Of a DNA stretch of 64,000 nucleotides, positions 1 to 10,610 are shown piece after piece. Both the position numbers and the translations under genes were made by a program. Source of the DNA: CAVSJA01 sp963728145 (GTDB lineage: Bacteria; Bacteroidota; Bacteroidia; Chitinophagales; Chitinophagaceae); NCBI GenBank assembly GCA_963728145.1, contig CAVSJA010000006.1:806001-870000 (forward strand), in the 5' to 3' direction. A model generated the notes under the pieces. The model was not told the origin of the DNA. It saw nothing but the letters and a program-made list of their open reading frames with translations, and made no database searches. The number at the start of each line of letters is the position of its first letter. Position 1 is the first letter of the stretch.

Positions 1-452
1 GTATTCATTTGTTTCAGACCTTTTGCCTGTAGAATATTTCTAAGCTTTTGGAATATGAGGTGAATGCCCTGTTTGATCAACTCGGGGTCTTCAGTTCCTT
101 CCATTTGTTTTTCTGCGCGATCCATATCATCCAAAACCACCAGCAAAGATTGAATCACATCCTTTCCAGCGGTCTGCATCCCCTCTACTTTTTCCCTGGC
201 AGTACGCTTTCTGAAATTGTCAAATTCAGCAGCCTGTCTCATATACTTCTCCTGGAGTAACTGAACCTCTTTTTTCAGTTTCTCAACCTCGGATTCTGAC
301 TTCTCTTCACCAGCTTCACTGGGTTCTAAAGATTGCTCTTCACTCTCTTCAACCTTAGCTTTTTCAGCGTTGGTCTGCGTTCCCTTTTCTCCCGCCTGTG
401 CCTGGCCAGGCTTATTCTGCGAACCCTTTTCCTGCGTTTGATGTTTTTGCAT
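1..452 (-). CDS. grpE: GrpE nucleotide exchange factor (C-terminus beyond window)
   Basis: This is the co-chaperone that releases ADP from DnaK in the DnaK-DnaJ-GrpE system. The frame reads from ATG at 452 to the left edge with no stop, about 150 residues. The first 60 residues are Glu/Lys/Gln-rich and disordered, as in Bacteroidota GrpE. A coiled-coil follows, then the family signature around AEFDNFRKRTAREK, then the start of the dimer/four-helix region (LLVVLDDMDRAE, IFQKLRNILQAKGL). Only the C-terminal beta domain is missing. A consensus promoter lies about 45 bp upstream. In related genomes dnaJ usually follows, which would be outside the window. Confidence 0.93.
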   Translation of the reverse strand, partial: MQKHQTQEKGSQNKPGQAQAGEKGTQTNAEKAKVEESEEQSLEPSEAGEEKSESEVEKLKKEVQLLQEKYMRQAAEFDNFRKRTAREKVEGMQTAGKDVIQSLLVVLDDMDRAEKQMEGTEDPELIKQGIHLIFQKLRNILQAKGLKQMN

Positions 453-494
453 AGTAATAGTAATGATTATCCTATAAGTCTGAAAAATTGTCGG

Positions 495-524
495 CAAAGG
501 TAAGTGTGTCAATTATTTTGCCAA
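495..524 (-). promoter_or_regulatory. Bacteroidota-type promoter of grpE
   Basis: On the minus strand a perfect TACCTTTG (-7, consensus TAnnTTTG) occupies 502-495. TTGG lies 18 nt upstream at 524-521 (-33, consensus TTTG/TTG). Transcription would begin about 35-45 nt before the grpE ATG at 452. The consensus is established for the Bacteroidota primary sigma factor; use of this site is inferred. Confidence 0.6.
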
Positions 525-590
525 TGGCTTGGAGCAGCCAAATTGTCCCTAAAAATGAGGATTCTGCGACAAGCTTGCCTTGGGACAGAA

Positions 591-678
591 GGTTGACAGG
601 GTTGACAAGGTTGATATGGGGAAAAAACGTCGATTATGCCCTTGTAAACCATGTTAACCCTGTTAACCCTGTCAACAA
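591..678. repeat. 9-mer tandem repeat with inverted arm (GGTTGACAA family), locus 1
   Basis: Three units of GGTTGACAR/GGTTGATAT at 591-618 are followed, after a gap of about 30 bp, by reverse-complement units (GTTAACCCT, GTCAACA) up to 678. The two arms can pair into a hairpin. It lies between the grpE promoter and the 3' end of the GH16 gene, immediately after the recovered GH16 stop. It is one of five loci of this family in the window. Confidence 0.8.
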
Positions 679-682
679 TGCT

Positions 683-1544
683 TTACTCGAGGAACTTATA
701 AACCTTAATATGGTCAATTTCCAGCGTGATTGGGAAAAATCGTATCGTCAATACCCTGAAGCCCACCCCAATTACCACCGACTGCGATATTCAGCAATAA
801 ATGGAATTTCTGGTCAAATGGCCAGTATTTATAACCGCCCCCGGGATTTATGAATTCAAAGACCAGTTCATTGTCAAAATAACCCCTTATGCCATAAGAG
901 GCCCAATCAAGACGATATAAATGAAACTCATCTGAAGCAGTAGTGATAATCTTGTTTTGCCCCCTTTGGGTGCCGATCATATGATTATATGCCTGCGTGT
1001 GAATTGTAAAGTGAACGCGATTCTGATCATAGCCTACATGTTCCATAAGATCGATCTCTCCGCTGTTTGGCCAGTTCCCGTACGACCAATCCGTAGGCAA
1101 CATCCATATCGCTGGCCATGATCCTCTGCCCCGTGGGAGTTTTGCCTTTACTTCAATGCGACCATACAGCCAATCGGCTTTATTCCTTGAAACCATCCTT
1201 GCCGACGTATAAGCTCTTCCTGAAAAACTTTCTTTCTTTGCGGTGATCTTTAAAGTTCCACTTTCCACCATCGCATTCCCTGAAGTGGTGTAATACTGTA
1301 GCTCATTATTGCCCCAACCATTACCACCGATATCATAACCCCATTTTGTTGTATCAGGAACTCCCGAATAATTGAAATTCTCTTCCCAAAGAACAGCTGA
1401 TTCGAATTTCCAGTGTTGAACAACAGGAGGTGGGGGAGGGGGTGGCGGAGGAGGAGGATTTGGATTTCCAGAACCACCTTTCTTGCATGCGCTAATAAGA
1501 ATCAGCAAGACGAGTAATATACTTATTGAGTAGACTTTTGTCAT
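683..1544 (-). CDS. GH16 family beta-glucanase-like lipoprotein, frameshifted near its C-terminus
   Basis: A secreted endo-beta-glucanase/laminarinase-type glycoside hydrolase. Start ATG 1544 gives a lipoprotein signal ending LILISACKKG (lipobox Cys). A proline run follows (about 11 Pro), then the GH16 fold: WGYDIGGNGWGNNELQYYT near the start and the catalytic motif GEIDLMEHVG (E-x-D-x-x-E) in the middle. The uninterrupted frame stops at 714 right after DDTIFPNHAG. The +1 frame continues with EIDHIKVYKFLE and a stop at 683-685, the standard GH16 C-terminal strand (compare MEVDYVRVY). One extra base near 724 therefore breaks the gene, probably a sequencing error. A longer start at 1685 only adds non-signal sequence. 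Confidence 0.9.
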
Positions 1545-1780
1545 TGCTTTTTGAAAAACGATTTGATTAAAATTAAAAAAATCACAGCGTGAATTCAACT
1601 TTTGTTTTAAGAAATATTTAACAAAATGCAGCACATAATTCATTAAAACGCTCTTCAAAAAAGTTTGGATGATGATTAAGATCAATGTGTAAGTTATACA
1701 CTAATAGCCGTTAGTTCTTTCTCATAGTGTTTCTTGAAATCAGCGCCCAGCGCGACTTTCAGGGTATTTTCATCTGGCGT

Positions 1781-1813
1781 TTTGTAAAATATTCAATGAA
1801 TATCTATTTATTG
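1781..1813 (+). promoter_or_regulatory. possible promoter of the susC operon
   Basis: TTTG at 1781-1784, then 20 nt, then TATTTATTG at 1805-1813, which is near the TAnnTTTG consensus. It lies about 95 bp before the susC ATG. The rest of the 362-bp gap between the divergent GH16 and susC genes is AT-rich and shows no other feature I can name. The match is imperfect, so this is tentative. Confidence 0.3.
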
Positions 1814-1906
1814 TTGATGGTTAAATTTTTTTTGATTCTAAGTTTAAATTCTTGTTAAATTTATACGTCATTTTCAATCACAACCCAATAATCTAAATCA
1901 ATCATT

Positions 1907-4900
1907 ATGCCCTCAAAGCTAACTGTTCTGCGGTCGTGGCTGACTGTATGCCTGCTCTTATTCGCCACGGTTGCATTCTCACAGCCAAAGACTGTGACTG
2001 GTAAAGTCACCAGTGAAAAGGACAAACAACCAGTATTTGGTGCCACTGTTGCTGTTAAAGGCACTAACGTTGCTACACAAACGAATGTTGACGGTTCATT
2101 TACAATTACCGTTCCTACAAGTATCAGCCTTCTTGTAGTTACATTCGTCGGTTTCGAAACTATTGAAGTATCCACCGCAAATAGTACTACGTTGGATATT
2201 GTTCTTAAAGACAAGACCACTACGCTTACCGATGTTGTAGTAACAGGTTATACTTCTCAAGCTAAGAAAGACATCACAGGTTCTGTCGCTGTTGTAAAGA
2301 CAGAAGATCTGAAATCAATTCCTGCAGCTAACGCGGAATCTCAATTGCAGGGTCGTGCTTCCGGTGTTACGGTTACAACTGATAACCGCCCCGGTGCTGG
2401 AGCATCCGTTCGTATCAGGGGATTTGCTTCATTCGAAGGAAACGAACCACTGATCATTGTTGATGGTGTTCCTGGTAGTCTCAATAGTTTAAACCCAAAT
2501 GATATAGAAAGCATGCAGGTATTGAAAGATGCTGCTTCTGCTTCTATATATGGTTCCCGTGCCTCTAACGGTGTGATCATCGTTACTACCAAGAAAGGTC
2601 GTCAGGGTGCTGCAAAAGTTTCTTACACCAATTATTTCGGCGTCGGCCAACCGACAACTGGATTCGACAATCTATTGAATCCTCAGGAAATGGCTGATCT
2701 TGCATGGTTAGCTAAGAAAAATGTTGGAGCTCCTCTTACACATGATCAATACGGAACAGGTGCAACTCCACGCTTGCCTGACTATATTTTGGCTGGTACT
2801 TCAAGTGGTGTTATGGAAGGAGATCCAAGAGCTAATCCAAACCTGTACAACCTGAACCTCGACAATGTTTCCGGTTCTTATCTTATTGTACGAGCAAATA
2901 AAGCCGGAACAAACTGGTATAAAGAAATCACTAATGATGCAAAGATGATGAACCATAACATCAATGTATCAGGTGGTGGAGACAGAAGCCGTTATATGTT
3001 CAGCTTCGATTACCTCGATCAAAAAGGTATTGTACTTCATAACTTCTATAAGAGATATACTGCAAGGGTAAATACAGAATTCAGTGTTAAAAAGGCAATC
3101 AGGATTGGTCAAAATCTTCAAATCGCTTACTCACAAGCGAACGGCGCAGGATTGAATGATGAAGGAACGGAGATCGCTAATTCCTATCGCAACCAAACTA
3201 TCATTCCGGTATATAATATTGCCGGGGATTTTGGAGGATCACGCGGAGCTAACCTCGGTAACGGCAGTAATCCATTCGCAACGAGAACACGTGCTAAGGA
3301 TAATAGGAACCATAACTATAGCTTGTTTGGTAATATGTATGCAGAGGTTGATTTCGCCCGACACTTTACTGCAAGGACAAGCTTTGGTGGTACCTTCTCT
3401 AATAATAATTATTACAACTACACTTTCCAGACTTACGAGAACTCAGAGAACAACACCGGAACTGGGTATACTGAAGGATCTAACTGGTTCCGTGCATGGA
3501 CCTGGACCAATCAACTTTCTTATAAGAATGTTTTCAATGGGGTGCATGAAGTACAGGCACTCGTCGGTACTGAAGCAGTTGAAGAATGGGGACGCTTCAT
3601 AGAAGGAACAAGATTGGGCTATTTCGTAGATAATGTTGATTTCCGCTCACTGAACTCTGGCGGCGCGTCCGGACAGAGAGCTAATGGTACTCCTTTTACA
3701 CCTGCTTCTTTGTTCTCGGTTTTCGGTAAAGTAGACTATGTTTATAATGACAAGTATCTTGCGAGCTTTACAATCCGTCGCGACGGTTCTTCCCGCTTCG
3801 GTAGTGAAAATCGTTATGGTACCTTCCCATCAGGTTCAATCGGATGGAGAATTTCCAGGGAAGATTTCATGAAGGATATTAAATGGATCACAGACCTGAA
3901 ACTGAGAGGAAGCTATGGTACAATGGGTAACCAAAGGATCAATCCTGCTAACGCCTTCACTCAATACGGTTCTGGTCCTGGTAGCTCTAACTATGATATC
4001 AATGGTACTCAAAACAGTACTGTTGGTGGATTCCAGTTATCATTCCTGGGTAACCCAGCTGGTAAATGGGAAACCAACACCACGACCAATGTTGGATTTG
4101 ATGCAACCTTGTTCGGTGGCAATACTGAGGTAGTTTTCGACTGGTATAACAAATCAACGGATGACCTTCTTTTCCGCCTTCAACAGGTTGCAACTGCCGG
4201 TGCTGGTCCGGGTGGCGCAAACATCGCGTTCTTTAACGTTGCGAGCATGAAGAATACCGGTATTGATCTGATGATCACTCAAAGAGGAAATATCGGAGGA
4301 AGAACTGGTGTTAGATATGATGCATCGCTGACCTTCACCACTTACACAAACGAAGTCACTAAACTTTCAGAAGGAGTCGATTTCTTCGATTTTGATGCAG
4401 GTGAAGGTGGACGTATAGGTGGTGTATTCGTTCGTAACGCAGTTGGACAACCGATATCTTCTTACTTTGGATATCGCGTGATTGGTTTGTTCTCGGACAG
4501 TGCAGATGTTTCAAAATCTCCGACTCAAACTGCCGCAGGGCCCGGACGTTTCAAGTACCAGGATGCTAACGGTGATGGAGCTATTACTGCAGCAGACAGG
4601 GTATTCTTTGGATCACCAAATCCAGATTTCACCTATGGTCTTAACCTGAACCTGGCCTACAGGAATTTTGACATGTCTATGTTCTTCTATGGTGCAGCAG
4701 GAAAAGAAGCAATCAACTATGTTAAATGGTGGGTAGACTTCGTGCCTTCATTCCAGGGTGGAAAGAGCCAGAATGCTTTGTACAATTCATGGGTAAAAGG
4801 TGGGGATCCTGCAAAAAATGGCAGGCTACTGTTCCAATCCAGGAAGAGAGTGGAAACTTCAGCACTAATGGAGTTCCTAACTCTTATTACATGGAGGATG

Positions 4901-5136
4901 CTTCCTATTTCAGGATGAAGAATCTTTCAATAGGATATAATATACCAAGTGCTACGCTAAGCCGTGCTAAGATCGACCGCTTAAGAATATATGTTCAGGC
5001 AACCAACCTGTTCACTATTACGAACTATAGTGGATTGGATCCTGAAATCATCGGCGGCGACCAGGCATTCGGCTTTGATGCTGGGGTTTATCCAACGGTA
5101 AAACAGTACTATATTGGCGTTCAACTCGGATTCTAA
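1907..5136 (+). CDS. SusC/RagA family TonB-linked outer-membrane transporter, frameshifted
   Basis: Outer-membrane import channel that pairs with a SusD lipoprotein to take up oligomers with TonB energy. Signal peptide at residues 1-25 (ending FATVAFSQ). A carboxypeptidase-regulatory-like beta-sandwich (about 28-100) carries TVTGKVTSEKDKQPVFGATV. The TonB box region and plug (about 110-220) include the SusC signature (IRGFASFEGNEPLIIVDGVPG, ASASIYGSRASNGVIIVTT), and the 22-strand barrel follows. The first frame ends at 4918 with an aberrant tail. The correct C-terminus (EDASYFRMKNLSIGYN to GVQLGF, stop 5134-5136) runs in another frame from about 4825. Adding one A at GGCAGG (4820-4825) restores N-G-K-A and the full frame of about 1076 residues. 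susD follows after 24 bp. Confidence 0.93.
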
Positions 5137-5160
5137 ACTTTAATTGTTTAATTTAACAGT

Positions 5161-6919
5161 ATGAAAAAATATATTTATATCACCCTTTGTACGGCTCTGG
5201 TAGGCGTTATTGCCTGGTCCTGCAGCAAAAGCTTCCTTGAGCGTACTCCTAAAGGTGTTTTGGACGAAAACACATTAGCTAACAAGAAGGGGGTTGAGGC
5301 TTTGTTGATTGGAGCTTATTCTGTGCTGGATGGCTTCATCGACGGAGGTGGTGTATTCCTGGGCGGTTGGCAAAGCGCCGGAAGCAACTGGGTTTATGGT
5401 AGCGTTGCAGCCGGAGAAGCCCACAAAGGATCGGATGGTGGTGACCAACCTGATATTAATCCTATCGAAAGGTTGGAACATACCCCGACCAACGACTACT
5501 TCAATGTAAAATGGAGTGTACTTTATGAAGGGTGTTGCCCGTTCGAATAGCGTACTTAGAGTTATGGCAAAGGCAACAGATATCTCTGCTGCTGATGTTA
5601 CCCGCATCACTGCTGAAGCTCGTTTCCTGAGGGGCCACTATCATTTCGAAGCCAAGAAAATGTACAATAGGGTTCCTTACCTGGACGAAACAGTTACTGA
5701 TCCTAAGGTTCCTAACGATCAGGATATCTGGCCGCAGATCGAGGCAGATCTCAAGTTTGCATATGATAATTTGCCTGAGACAATGACTGCTAAGGGCCGA
5801 GTGAATAAATGGGCTGCCGCAGCCATGCTGGCAAAAGCCCAACTGTATCAGAAAAAATATACAGAAGCCAGAACACTGTTTGATGCAGTTTATACAAATG
5901 GAAAAAATGCTCAAGGTGTTAAATATGCTTTGAACCCAAGATTCCATATGAATTTTAATGCTGATACTGAAAACAGCACTGAATCTGTTTTTGCAGTTCA
6001 GTATTCAGTGAATGATGGCGCTCCTGATGCTGCTAACGGCGGATGGGGTGAGGTATTGAACTATCCTTATAATTCTGGCCCTGGAGGCTGCTGCGGATTT
6101 CACCAGCCAACTCAGGATATAGTCAATTCCTTCCAGGTTGATGCGGTTACTGGTTTGCCTGATCCGGCTAATTATAATGCCAATGAGGTAAAAAATGATT
6201 TTGGCCTTTCCTCAAGCCAGGCATTCACTCCTTCTACTGTTTGGTTAGATGCACGAATTGATTGGACAATTGGCCGTCGCGGTATTCAGTATCTTGACCA
6301 TGGCATTCACCCGGGAGCTGACTGGATCCGTTTGCAATCTTATGGCGGACCGTATTCACCAGTTAAGAACGTTTATACAAAAAATGAAAAGGATAAGTTG
6401 GCCGATAAAAGCTTTTGGACAAGTGGTGTTACTGCAAACAACTACACACTGATCCGTTTTGCTGATGCTATCCTGATGCTTGCTGAATGCGAAGTTGAAG
6501 TTGGAAGTCTTGAAAGAGCAAGACAACTGGTTAACGAAGTAAGAGGTAGGGCTGCAAACCCCGCAGGATTTGTTGTTACAACCGGTAATCCTGCAAACTA
6601 TAAGGTAGGTCTCTATCTAACTCCATGGGTTGATAAGGCTGCTGCCCGCACAGCTGTTCAATTTGAAAGAAAAATTGAACTGGCTATGGAAGGTCATCGT
6701 TTCTTCGACCTGGTTCGTTGGGGAATTGCCGATGCCACATTGGATAATATCTTAAGATATATCAGTGGTACTTCAAACCCGGCGATCAACAATAAACGCT
6801 CGTATCTGGCCACTCCAAACGTAGCTAGTTTCACTGCAGGTAAAAATGAATATTTCCCGATCCCGCAAAGGCAGATCGACTTAGGTTCAGGAACATTAAC
6901 ACAAAGTCCTGGATATTAA
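5161..6919 (+). CDS. RagB/SusD family nutrient-uptake lipoprotein, frameshifted
   Basis: Surface lipoprotein that forms the lid of the SusC pore and binds the nutrient. N-terminal lipobox WSCSKSFLERTPKG (Cys about residue 21) is followed by the SusD-like N-terminal helices. The frame breaks at 5530-5532: GAAGGGTGTT should read GAAGGTGTT, since one extra G in the GGG run turns YEGVARSNSVLRVM into a premature stop at 5550. From 5533 the second frame gives TPR-like helices (AEARFLRGHYHFEAKKMY) and the C-terminal SusD signature (IELAMEGHRFFDLVRWG, NEYFPIPQRQIDL) to the stop at 6919. The length of about 585 residues is normal. Followed by a strong terminator. Confidence 0.93.
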
Positions 6920-6944
6920 TAATATTCTTCAGTTTTTTGTAAAA

Positions 6945-6976
6945 AGAGGCAGAGCAGGTACTCTGCCTCTTTTTTT
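6945..6976 (+). terminator. Rho-independent terminator after susCD
   Basis: Perfect 10-bp stem AGAGGCAGAG/CTCTGCCTCT (6945-6954 and 6961-6970), 6-nt loop, followed by a run of T. It ends the susC-susD transcript before the FG-GAP gene. Confidence 0.92.
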
Positions 6977-7020
6977 AATTTATATTACCAACACAATCGT
7001 TGTAAATCGTTTAAGGGATT

Positions 7021-10000
7021 ATGGCTCGCAAACTGTTGTTTCTCCTCTGTGGCGGATTGTTCCTTATTGCTGCGTGTAAGAATAATGACAAGCTTTTCAC
7101 TCTCCATGAACCATCTGATAGCGGAATAGATTTCGAAAATACCATTATTGAATCCGATTCAATCAATGTGCTAGATTTTGAAAATGTTTACAATGGTGGC
7201 GGCGTAGGGATGGGTGATTTTAATAATGACGGACTGCAGGATGTTTATTTCACCGGTAATCTTGTTCCCAATAAATTGTTTTTGAACAAAGGGAAGTTCA
7301 GGTTCGACGATATTACCGCTAAAGCAGGAGTAGGTGGGAATGGAAGATGGTGCAGAGGAGTTGCCGTTTTAGATATCAATAATGATGGACTACTAGACAT
7401 GTATGTCTGCGCATCCGTAAAGAAAAATCCAAAAGAAAGAGAAAATCTCCTATACATAAACAAAGGAGTTGATAAGGATGGCATTCCTAAGTTTAATGAA
7501 GAGGCATCTGCGTATGGATTGAATGATACCACGCATTCGACAATGGCTGCCTTTTTTGATTACGACAATGATGGAGACCTTGATGTTTACATTTGCGTTA
7601 ATCAGATCATCCAGGGAGATTTTCCAAATAGTTTTCGGCCAAGACTTCTCAATGGAGAACATCCAAGCACAGGAAGACTTTACCGCAATGATTGGAATGA
7701 TTCTCTCAAACATGGCTTTTTTACCAATGTATCTAAGGAAGCAGGAATTACTATTGAAGGTTACGGTCATGGCGTTGCAATTGCCGACATTAACCGCGAT
7801 GGATGGAAGGATATCTATGTAACAAACGACTATCTCTCTCAGAATATACTCTATATCAATAATCGGAATGGAACTTTTACAGATAAGGTCACTACTTATT
7901 TTAAACATACTGCTGCCAATTCGATGGGCAATGATATTGCCGATATTAATAATGATGGCCTCGCTGATGTGATTGAATTGGACATGAATCCTGAAGATAA
8001 TTTCAGGAAGAAGATGATGTTGAATGCAAATAGTTATCAAACCTACCAGAACAGCGATCAACTGAAATATCAATATCAGTATGTTCGCAATACGCTTCAG
8101 CTGAACCAGGGGCCAAGAGTACTTCAAAATGATTCCGTCGGCGATCCGGTTTTTAGTGATATCGCATTCTTCTCAGGAGTAGCTCAAACAGATTGGAGCT
8201 GGGCACCATTGGTCGTGGATTTTGATAACGATGGCTTTCGAGATATAATCGTAACAAATGGATTTCCCAGGGATGTAACCGATCATGATTTCGTAAGCTT
8301 TCGCAAAGAAGCATTCTCTGTAACCTCGAAAAAAGATATGTTGGAACAGATACCAGAAGTGAAGATCCATAATTATGCTTATCACAATAATGGTGATCTT
8401 ACATTTTCTGATGTTTCTGCCAATTGGGGTCTGCATACTCCGGCATTTTCCAATGGCGCCGCCTGGGCTGATCTCGATAACGATGGTGACCTTGATTTCG
8501 TCGTGAACAATATCAATGGCAAGTCAATGGTCTATGAAAGTAAACTGATTTCAAATGAGAAGAAAGATCAAAACTGGATAAGAATAAAAGTTCAGGGTGA
8601 CGAAAAGGATATCAATGGATTTGGCGCATGGATAAGCGTTTATTATGGAGACAAGCATCAGGTTTATGAATACAGCCCATACCGTGGCTATCTTTCAACG
8701 GTTCAATTGGACGCTCATTTTGGATTAGGTACCGTTACAAAATTGGATTCAATTGTTGCACAATGGCCGGATGGAAAGAGATTGATCAATCGTGGCGTTA
8801 TCCCAAATCAGATTATCGTCCTAGATAAGAAAAATGCGATCGAACAAAGCGCTACCACAAGCCCGCAATTTGCCGCAAACACGCTCTTCCGGGAAATCAC
8901 TGATTCAGTTGGGGCAAATTATGTATCGAAGGAAAGAGATTTCATCGATTTTAATGTTCAAAAATTACTTCCGCACAAATTTTCTGAAAGCGGCCCGGCA
9001 TTGGCTGTAGGCGATCTGAATGGCGATGGGCTGGACGATATGGTGGTAGGAGCATCCTTTGGCAATAGCACAATGCTTTTCATGCAACAGTCAAATGGAA
9101 AGTTTGCTCGGAAGGAATTGATACCTGGGGCATCTGATTTTACAAAACCCTGGGAAGATGCTGGTATAGTTTTATTTGATGCTGATACAGACAATGATCT
9201 TGATATCTATATTTCCTGTGGTGGATATGAAAATGAAACCAGGGTCAGCGCCTATACGGATAAATTATTTGTAAATGACAAGGGGAATTTCAAATTGGAT
9301 ACCGTTTCCATTCCCAGCAACAATACAAGTAAGTCCTGCGTGCGTGCTGCTGATTTTGATAAGGATGGAGATCTTGACCTTTTTATAGCGGGAAGAGTTC
9401 TTCCCTGGCAATACCCTAAGCCTGTATCAAGTTTTATCTACAGGAATGATTCTCAAAACGGGCAGATAAAGTTCACAGATGTTTCGAAGACTGTTGCTCC
9501 AATTATGGAAAAGATCGGATTGGTATCCGACGCCGTATGGACAGATTTCGATAGTGATGGCTGGCAGGACCTGATCCTTACCGGCGAATGGATGTCCATC
9601 GTAATCCTTAAGAATGAAAAAGGAAGTCTTAAAGATGTTTCTACATCCAGTGGAATTTCAGAAAAGAAGGGATGGTGGAGGAGTATTGCTCCTGGTGACT
9701 TTGATAATGATGGCGACATAGACTATATCGTGGGGAATCTTGGATTGAATTCTTTCTACCAGGCTTCAAATGATTATCCCGTACATATGTACGCGAAAGA
9801 TTTTGACAACAACGGAAGCTATGATGCAGTACCAACAATCTTCCTGCCCACTTCAATGGAGGACAAAACAAAAAGGGAATATCCTGTTCACGTTAGGGAT
9901 GATATGGTAAAACAAATGATTGGATTCCGTTCCAAATTCCAGAATTACCGGAATTATGCCCTTGCTGGTTTTGATCAGATGTTTACTAAAGAGGAAATGA

Positions 10001-10603
10001 AAGATGCGCAGCAATTAGCGGCAAATGATTTTTCTCATTGTATCATCACCAATGAAGGAAACGGAAAATTTATAGATGTCAAGATTGCCATCGGCTACGC
10101 AGTTTTCCTGTATTAATGGAATGATAGCGGATGATTTTGACCAGGACGGAAATTCGGATCTATTGATAAATGGAAATGACTACGGAACCGAGGTTTCAGT
10201 TGGCAGATACGATGCTTGCAGTGGGTTATTTTTGAAGGGTGATGGAAAAGGTGGTTTTAGTCCCCTGAGTATTTTGCAAAGCGGAATCTATATTCCTGGA
10301 AATGGAAGAGCACTGGTAAAGCTGACGAATAAAAACGGTCAATGCCTTGTTGCCGCAACTCAGAATAGAGGACCGATTAAGATGTATCTTGTTAAAAAAG
10401 ATCCAATAACAATTTCGGTTGAAAAGGATGATCAGGCTGCGTTGGTTAAATTTGCAGACGGTAAGGTTCAGAAACAGGAGATCAATAATGGTTCATCCTA
10501 CTTGTCTCAATCAGGCAGGTTTATAAATCTTCCCGCAAATGCGGTGTCCTGCGAGATATTAAATGGCAAAGGCGAAAAAAGAGTTGTTCCGTTGAATAAA
10601 TAG
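7021..10603 (+). CDS. FG-GAP repeat / UnbV-ASPIC domain lipoprotein, frameshifted
   Basis: Very large surface lipoprotein (about 1190 residues). The lipobox is LFLIAACKNN. At least ten calcium-binding FG-GAP/VCBS-type motifs (DFNNDGLQD, DINNDGLLD, DYDNDGDLD, DFDNDGFRD, DLNGDGLDD, DFDKDGDLD) form an integrin-like beta propeller. An ASPIC/UnbV domain sits near residues 520-590 (NGFGAWISVYYGD to VAQWPDGK). The frame breaks near 10080: the first frame ends IDVKIAIGYAVFLY, while the alternative frame continues LPSATQFSCINGMIADDFDQDGN to a stop at 10603, matching the family C-terminus. The haloperoxidase-like gene starts 7 bp later. This FG-GAP protein recurs next to SusCD and vanadium-haloperoxidase genes in Bacteroidota. 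Its ligand is unknown. Confidence 0.88.
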
Positions 10604-10610
10604 TAGCAAT

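Noticed and set aside
488..853. Open frame of 121 codons on the plus strand
   Set aside because: It runs through the 9-mer repeat (giving VNPVNPVN) and the antisense of the GH16 C-terminus; no family similarity.
5516..5550. Programmed ribosomal frameshift in susD or other split genes
   Set aside because: No slippery heptamer with a following structure shared by the nine sites, and both +1 and -1 corrections are needed in different genes.
7450..8127. 225-codon frame antisense to the FG-GAP gene
   Set aside because: Shadow of repeated DNA-encoded calcium motifs; Ile/Cys-rich and without signal or family features.
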